NCBI GenBank assembly: GCA_949511625.1
Contig: CATFEX010000023.1
Location: forward strand, 1-64,000
Length of the DNA stretch: 64,000 nt
From: UBA11891 sp003533785
GTDB taxonomy: Bacteria > Bacteroidota > Bacteroidia > Flavobacteriales > Flavobacteriaceae
Direction: 5' to 3'
Made by a program: the position numbers and the translations under genes. Position 1 is the first letter of the stretch. Each line of letters opens with the position of its first letter. The notes beneath the pieces are model-generated. The model was not told where the DNA came from. It did not search any database and saw only the letters and a list, made by a program, of their open reading frames with translations. Positions 59,220 through 64,000 of this stretch are shown here, piece after piece.

Positions 59220-60122
59220 TTAGAGATAGTATTGAAATGCCATCCGGTAGGTGTTGGCATGGGCTTCTATGATTGTTTTTAAAGTAGGGGAATAGCCCCC
59301 TCCCATACTGCATTGGATAGGTATATCAAAATTTGAGCTTATTTCAAAAACCCTTCGGTCTCGTTCTTTACAGCCTTCCAAAGTCAGTCCCAACCGACCT
59401 AATTTATCGGTATTCAGGACATCCACGCCGCTTAGGTAAAAGATAAAGTCTGGTTGTACCCGATCAATCAATTGAGGGAGATTTTCATCCAAGAGTGAGA
59501 GAAAAGTACGGTCGTCTGTATTGTCATCGAGGGCTATGTCCAAATCACTTTGCTCTTTTCGGAATGGATAATTTTTGGCTCCATGCATAGAAAAAGTGAA
59601 AACCCGAGGTTCGTCTCGAAATATTTCAGCGGTACCATTTCCTTGATGAACATCCAAATCCACAATCAATATTTTATTAGCCAAGCCTTTATCCAATAAA
59701 TATTGGGCTCCAATCGCCTGGTCGTTGAGCAAGCAAAATGCTTCGCCATGCGCTCGGAAAGCATGATGCGTCCCCCCAGCGATGTTAAATGCAATTCCTT
59801 TTTCAAGCGCTTGGTGGCAACCCCAGAGAGTTCCTCCTGCAATGATGAATTCACGAGTAATTAACTCAGCAGTTAATGGAAACCCTATGGCTCGAACTTC
59901 TTTGGGCGTTAAAGCCTCGGTTTTCAATCGATGAACATAGTCTGGGTTGTGAACCCGACAGACTTCCTCTAATGTGGCCTCATTAGGGGAATGAAAATCA
60001 CTTTGCTGACAAATTCCCTCATGAAGCAACTGCTTGGGAAGTAATTCGTATTTCTCCATAGGAAATCGATGGCGCTCTGGTAGCGACAGTCGATAGATCG
60101 GATCAAAGGCGATGGACAACAA
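59220..60122 (-). CDS. Histone deacetylase superfamily (AcuC-like) protein
   Basis: A 300-residue zinc deacetylase of the HDAC superfamily. Active site residues: GGTHHAF with paired His, IVDLDVHQGNGTAEIF (zinc ligands Asp and His) and YLSGVDVL (third ligand Asp). Bacterial relatives deacetylate polyamines or acetyl-CoA synthetase. The start is TTG six bases after the metG stop; no ATG is possible. Co-transcription with metG likely. Confidence 0.88.
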   Translation of the reverse strand: MLSIAFDPIYRLSLPERHRFPMEKYELLPKQLLHEGICQQSDFHSPNEATLEEVCRVHNPDYVHRLKTEALTPKEVRAIGFPLTAELITREFIIAGGTLWGCHQALEKGIAFNIAGGTHHAFRAHGEAFCLLNDQAIGAQYLLDKGLANKILIVDLDVHQGNGTAEIFRDEPRVFTFSMHGAKNYPFRKEQSDLDIALDDNTDDRTFLSLLDENLPQLIDRVQPDFIFYLSGVDVLNTDKLGRLGLTLEGCKERDRRVFEISSNFDIPIQCSMGGGYSPTLKTIIEAHANTYRMAFQYYL

Positions 60123-60128
60123 TGGATG

Positions 60129-62189
60129 TTAACTGATTTCTGAACCCGGTGGCATAGCTGGGTCTGCAGGACTAATAAAACTAAGCTTACCCTCAGAATT
60201 CTCTGCCAAAAGCAACATTCCTTGACTGTAGACACCACGAATCTTTCGCGGAGCTAAATTCACTAAAACAGTAACTTTTTTATCGATTAATGTTTCAGGG
60301 TCAAACTGTAGCGCTACACCCGAAACAATTGTTCGGGTTTCAAACCCTAAATCTACTTCAAACTCAAGAAGTTTTTCAGTTTTTGGAACGGCTTTTGCCG
60401 ACAGAATTTTTCCCACGCGAAGTTCCATTTTCATAAAACTTTCAAAATCAATTTCTTCTTTGTTAGCCGTGGATGAAGGAGTCTCATTCATTGTTTCCTT
60501 TGTTTTTTGCAATTTGGTTCGTTGAAGTTCAATTGCATGATCTTCTATTTTCTCGAATAAAAGGCCAGGTGATTGAATCTGTTGGCCTTCAGCAATTAGA
60601 GAAGTAAAGTTCTGATTGGCCGAATCCCATCTGAGGTCTTCTATGCCCAAACACTTTTTTATTTTTTCAGCAGTATACGGTAGGATGGGACTGCTGTACA
60701 AGGCAAGATATGCAGTGATTTGAATAGCAGTGTGAAGGATTGCTGCGACCCTTTCAGGATCTGTTTTAATTTTTTTCCATGGTTCTTGTTCGGCCAAGTA
60801 CTTGTTCCCTAGGCGGGCCATTAGCATCATTTGTTGACTGGCCTCACGAAACTTATATTGCTCAATAGCTGATTCCATTTTTTGAACCAATAAGGGGAGC
60901 GTATCTAAGGTTTCTAGGTCTAGAACAGTGAGGTTTTTCCCAGAAGGACAATTCCCTTCGTAATATTTTTGTGTCAGTACTGCTACTCGGTTGATAAAGT
61001 TACCATATATAGCCACCAATTCACCGTTGTTTCGTGCTTGAAACTCTTTCCATGTGAAGTCATTGTCTTTTGTTTCCGGAGCATTTGAAGTAAGAACATA
61101 CCGTAGAGAATCTTGTTGATCTGGAAATTCTTCCAGATATTCATGAAGCCAAACAGCCCAATTATTTGAGGTGGAAATTTTATCTCCTTCTAAATTCAAA
61201 AACTCATTAGCTGGAACATTGTCTGGAAGGATATAATCACCATGAGCATGAAGCATACTTGGGAAAATGATACAATGAAAAACAATATTGTCTTTCCCAA
61301 TAAAATGAACCAATTGGGTGTCTTTGTCTTTCCAATAGGGTTCCCAATCCACGCCTTCTTTAGCGGCCCATTCTTTTGTTGATGATATGTAGCCAATGGG
61401 GGCATCAAACCAAACATAGAGAACTTTTCCTTCGGCACCATTGAGAGGGACGGGGATGCCCCAATCCAGATCCCTTGTAACGGCTCGAGCTTGTAAGCCG
61501 TTTTCTATCCAAGATTTGATCTGACCATATACATTGCTCTTCCAATCTTTTTTTCGTTGATCCAAAATCCATTCTTGAATGAAACCTTCGTATTTTTCAA
61601 GGGGCAAGAACCAGTGTTTTGTTTTTTTCTTTACGGGCGTTGCTCCAGAAAGAGTAGACTTGGGATCGATCAAATCGGTTGCATTTAACGAGCTTCCACA
61701 AGATTCGCAAATATCCCCATAAGCGCTTGAATGAGAACAATGTGGACAAATTCCTGTGACAAAACGATCTGCAAGAAATTCCCTAGCCTCAGGATCGTAT
61801 AATTGTTCGGAAACCTTCTCGTCGAAAATGTCCTTATCGGATAGAACACTAAAGAACTCAGAGGCTGTTTGATGGTGAATGGCCGCTGATGTTCGTGAAT
61901 AATTATCAAAGGATATCCCAAAATCTTGAAAAGACTTTCGGATAATTTGATCGTATTTGTCTATAATTTGTTGAGGAGTTTTTCCTTCTTTTTTCGCTTT
62001 TATAGCGATGGCTACGCCGTGTTCATCACTTCCACATATAAATGCAACTTCCCTTCCCCGTGCACGAAGATAGCGAGCGTAGGTATCGGCTGGGACATAC
62101 ACTCCTGCCAAATGGCCAATATGAACAGGGCCGTTCGTGTAGGGCAAAGCTGCCGTTATGGTATGTCTTTTGAAGGTTGGCTTCATCAT
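60129..62189 (-). CDS. metG: Methionyl-tRNA synthetase
   Basis: A 686-residue class I synthetase. The HIGH motif NGPVHIGHLAG is at 19-29, a zinc knuckle GICPHCSHSSAYGDICESC follows, and the KMSKS-type motif reads GDKISTSNN. The C-terminal domain with FESFMKMELRVGKIL is the EMAP-type tRNA-binding domain. The ATG at 62189 (or 62186) fits the family N-terminus and a promoter box at 62201-62208; an upstream in-frame ATG would lie before the promoter. Confidence 0.97.
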   Translation of the reverse strand: MMKPTFKRHTITAALPYTNGPVHIGHLAGVYVPADTYARYLRARGREVAFICGSDEHGVAIAIKAKKEGKTPQQIIDKYDQIIRKSFQDFGISFDNYSRTSAAIHHQTASEFFSVLSDKDIFDEKVSEQLYDPEAREFLADRFVTGICPHCSHSSAYGDICESCGSSLNATDLIDPKSTLSGATPVKKKTKHWFLPLEKYEGFIQEWILDQRKKDWKSNVYGQIKSWIENGLQARAVTRDLDWGIPVPLNGAEGKVLYVWFDAPIGYISSTKEWAAKEGVDWEPYWKDKDTQLVHFIGKDNIVFHCIIFPSMLHAHGDYILPDNVPANEFLNLEGDKISTSNNWAVWLHEYLEEFPDQQDSLRYVLTSNAPETKDNDFTWKEFQARNNGELVAIYGNFINRVAVLTQKYYEGNCPSGKNLTVLDLETLDTLPLLVQKMESAIEQYKFREASQQMMLMARLGNKYLAEQEPWKKIKTDPERVAAILHTAIQITAYLALYSSPILPYTAEKIKKCLGIEDLRWDSANQNFTSLIAEGQQIQSPGLLFEKIEDHAIELQRTKLQKTKETMNETPSSTANKEEIDFESFMKMELRVGKILSAKAVPKTEKLLEFEVDLGFETRTIVSGVALQFDPETLIDKKVTVLVNLAPRKIRGVYSQGMLLLAENSEGKLSFISPADPAMPPGSEIS

Positions 62190-62200
62190 AGAAATTTGAC

Positions 62201-62208
62201 CAAAAATA
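62201..62208 (-). promoter_or_regulatory. -7 box of metG
   Basis: The minus strand reads TATTTTTG, a full match, 11 bases before the metG ATG. Supports the chosen start. Confidence 0.5.
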
Positions 62209-62270
62209 ACAATTAATACAGCTGCTGCGTAGGAAATCATTAACTTTAACCAACCCCAAATTTCAAACCA

Positions 62271-62636
62271 ATGGATGCTCAAATCCTTGGAGCGGCTGCA
62301 GAAGACTATGCCGTTCACTACCTAAAAAGAAAAGGATATCAAATCCGAAAACGGAATTACCGCTACCTTAAAGCGGAAATAGATATCATTGCTCAGATTG
62401 ATGATTTTTTGGTTATTGTTGAAGTAAAGGCCAGAACCACTTCTATCTTTGGTAAACCAGAAGAATTTGTAACACCAAAAAAAATAAAGTTGCTTGTTTC
62501 GGCTGCTGATGAATATTTGCAAAGGGAAAATATCCAAATGGAAGTACGTTTTGATATTGTAGCCGTACTTCGTCAACATGGTAAGTGGGAGGTGAGTCAT
62601 CTTGAAAATGCTTTTTATCCATTTGACGGAGACTAA
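62271..62636 (+). CDS. YraN/UPF0102 family putative endonuclease
   Basis: A 121-residue protein of the UPF0102 family with a Holliday-junction-resolvase-like fold: LGAAAEDYAVHYLKRKGYQI, AEIDIIAQIDDFLVIVEVKAR (acidic and Lys nuclease-type motif) and the C-terminal RFDIVAVL. Function unproved for the family. Divergent from metG. Confidence 0.92.
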   Translation: MDAQILGAAAEDYAVHYLKRKGYQIRKRNYRYLKAEIDIIAQIDDFLVIVEVKARTTSIFGKPEEFVTPKKIKLLVSAADEYLQRENIQMEVRFDIVAVLRQHGKWEVSHLENAFYPFDGD

Positions 62637-62639
62637 TAA

Positions 62640-62686
62640 TTTTCACAAAATGTTATATTTTAGTATTTTTGTGAAAATATTTCACA
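62640..62686 (+). promoter_or_regulatory. Palindromic operator over the promoter of the HTH/ACT-like gene
   Basis: TTTTCACAAAA (62640-62650) and TTTTGTGAAAA (62667-62677) form a perfect 11-bp inverted repeat with a 16-base spacer. The right arm overlaps a full -7 box TATTTTTG (62664-62671). A third half-site, TTCACA, lies at 62681-62686 against the ATG. A repressor bound here would block the gene, so autoregulation by its own product is likely. Confidence 0.6.
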
Positions 62687-63346
62687 ATGAAGACCATTGC
62701 GTCAGAAGTTCTAGATTATATAAAAACCAAACCTTTCTTGATGAGTGCCCTTTCACAGGGAATTATTAATTTAACTTCATTAGCTCGCGAAATCCAACCT
62801 GAAATAGAGGAATCACTTAAAAAATCTGCCAAAAGCGGAGCTATAGTTATGGCATTAAAACGAATTTCTGATAATCAGGAGTTTTTGTCTACGCATAAGA
62901 TTGTGCGGGTTTTAAAAAATTTGGGCGACATAACGGTTCGATCTTCCTTAGCCGATTATTGTTTTAAAATTACAGATACCCTTTTGTTGACCCAAGCCAA
63001 GTTTCTAGATCAAATCAAATCAGAACCCAATGCATTCTATACCTCTTCTCGTGGAGTTGGGGAATGCAATATTATTGTGAGCCAGAACCTGATTGCTGTG
63101 GTAGATAACACTTTCAAAAGTGAGATGTGTATAGACAAAGAAGAAAACCTCTCTGCCATTACGGTCAAACTTCCCACCGAAAATGTTCAAATCCCTGGGA
63201 TATACTATTTTATCTTTCAGCGATTGTCTTGGGAAGGGGTAAATATTAAGGAGGTGATTTCTACATCCAATGAGTTCACCATATTGATGGACGAGGGATC
63301 GGTCAACATCGCTTTCGAAGTGATTAAGAACCTGAAGCTTCTCTAG
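62687..63346 (+). CDS. Putative HTH/ACT-like regulatory protein
   Basis: A 219-residue protein. Residues about 1-60 (MKTIASEVLDYIKTKPFLMSALS-type helices) look like a helix-turn-helix, and the rest is two beta-alpha-beta segments; the C-terminal RLSWEGVNIKEVISTSNEFTILM resembles ACT domains that bind amino acids. I do not recognise a named family. The palindromic operator over its own promoter supports a DNA-binding role. It overlaps the convergent mfd stop by 23 bases. Confidence 0.6.
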   Translation: MKTIASEVLDYIKTKPFLMSALSQGIINLTSLAREIQPEIEESLKKSAKSGAIVMALKRISDNQEFLSTHKIVRVLKNLGDITVRSSLADYCFKITDTLLLTQAKFLDQIKSEPNAFYTSSRGVGECNIIVSQNLIAVVDNTFKSEMCIDKEENLSAITVKLPTENVQIPGIYYFIFQRLSWEGVNIKEVISTSNEFTILMDEGSVNIAFEVIKNLKLL

Positions 63347-64000
63347 GGTGACTCAATGGCTGTAATAATTTCAGTAGAGTAGCCGTATTTTTAATTCCAT
63401 CTATGAGCAACAATAAGCGCATACCTTGGCGGGTTTCTTTTTGTTTTAGTTGCAATTGTTTGCTCTTTTCTTGAATGCGCATGAGAATGTTTTGAAATTG
63501 GGGAGACTCATAAAAAGGATGATTTTCCTGTGCCATAAAGTACCCCACACATTTGCCATTTTTAATTACCAATCGCTCCAGACCAAGGGCTGCTGCAACC
63601 CATTTTATTTGAACGCTAGCGAGCAATTCAACGGCTGCATCAGGAAGAGGACCAAATCGATCTTCCAAGCTTTTTTCAAAAAGAGTCAATTCCTCTATGT
63701 CTTTAATAGCACTGAGTTGATGATAGAGACGTAGGCGCTCTTTCACGCTATTTACATAATGATCGGGTAACATGATTTCCAAATCCGTGTCCAACTGCAC
63801 CTCCTTAATTGTGAGCTTGGGTTCTTTTAAGTCTTTTTCAAAAAGTGTTTTAAATTCATTTTCTTTCAATTCTGTTAAGGCCTCTTCCAAAATCTTTTGG
63901 TAGGCGTCAAAACCAATATCATTGATAAAGCCACTTTGTTCCCCGCCCAATAAATCTCCTGCTCCTCGAATTTCCAAATCTTTCTTAGCGATTTGAATGC
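63324..64000 (-). CDS. mfd: Transcription-repair coupling factor, C-terminal part
   Basis: Open to the window edge; about 225 C-terminal residues visible. The motif EIRGAGDLLGGEQSGF is the Mfd translocation (TRG) region, followed by FDAYQKILEEA and the C-terminal D7 domain. Mfd removes stalled RNA polymerase and recruits UvrA. The N-terminal and motor domains lie outside. Confidence 0.93.
   Translation of the reverse strand, partial: IQIAKKDLEIRGAGDLLGGEQSGFINDIGFDAYQKILEEALTELKENEFKTLFEKDLKEPKLTIKEVQLDTDLEIMLPDHYVNSVKERLRLYHQLSAIKDIEELTLFEKSLEDRFGPLPDAAVELLASVQIKWVAAALGLERLVIKNGKCVGYFMAQENHPFYESPQFQNILMRIQEKSKQLQLKQKETRQGMRLLLLIDGIKNTATLLKLLQPLSHPREASGS

Noticed and set aside
62190..62318. 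43-residue N-terminal extension of MetG
   Set aside because: It crosses the predicted promoter and the divergent yraN start, and the family N-terminus begins at 62189 or 62186.
1..64000. tRNA, rRNA, insertion sequence, prophage or CRISPR array
   Set aside because: None recognised; gene content is ordinary housekeeping and metabolic, with uniform codon use and no transposase, integrase or cas-like motifs.

Overview
The window reads as chromosomal DNA of a marine-type member of the Flavobacteriaceae (phylum Bacteroidota). The evidence is AT-rich DNA, many promoters with the Bacteroidota -7 element TAnnTTTG, a complete batABCDE-type operon, the acpP-fabF-rnc-(IPExxxVDY protein)-pyk block, an AddAB-type recombination pair, and myxol/flexirubin-clade style carotenoid genes (crtI, crtA-like, crtD, cruF). 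I see no rRNA, tRNA, CRISPR array, insertion sequence or phage gene. Gene density is very high and many convergent genes overlap at their stop codons.

Layout. 1-2873 (minus): start of an S9 peptidase lipoprotein, then nadD, gmk and yicC. 2883-8060 (minus): a five-gene sugar operon (TIM-barrel lipoprotein, MFS permease, Gfo/Idh/MocA oxidoreductase, cytosolic TIM-barrel enzyme, DUF1080 lipoprotein). It faces a GMC dehydrogenase plus its Tat-signal small subunit (8222-10581, plus) and a cytochrome c lipoprotein (10593-11075, minus). Together these fit an oxidise-cleave-reduce (3-keto-glycoside) route for glycoside breakdown. 11156-18523: EamA transporter, ArsC/Spx-like protein, a trans-sulfuration enzyme, lpxH, hflX, an AlbA_2 protein, an SDR and an aldo/keto reductase. 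18668-27602: the moxR-DUF58-bat operon. 27605-35698: cvpA-like, pheS, gpsA, an antiquitin-like aldehyde dehydrogenase, an isoaspartyl peptidase, a CYTH protein and dinB. 35695-43854: pyk, rnc, fabF, acpP on the minus strand, then purN, rnhA, a PfkB kinase and a PurF-like protein on the plus strand. 44004-50558: superoxide dismutase and the AddA/AddB-like pair. 50591-56827: a membrane-anchored unknown, crtI, a voltage-gated cation channel with a tiny membrane peptide upstream, then crtA-like, crtD and cruF. 56850-64000: a lipoprotein, a helical protein, a Rossmann protein, a CBS protein, an HDAC-family protein, metG, yraN, an HTH/ACT-like protein under a palindromic operator, and the 3' end of mfd.

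The most interesting signals are: (1) the compartmentalised redox glycoside pathway; (2) a 250-bp control region before crtA with repeated TTGTTTAA boxes, a palindrome over a -7 box and a terminator-like hairpin; (3) -7 boxes placed only 4 to 8 bases before at least eight start codons, which predicts leaderless or nearly leaderless mRNAs; (4) a perfect hairpin plus U-run inside the first codons of rnc; (5) a 27-residue membrane peptide abutting the ion channel gene; and (6) a perfect 11-bp inverted repeat covering the promoter of the HTH/ACT-like gene. All functional calls come from reading motifs by eye; no database search was run.
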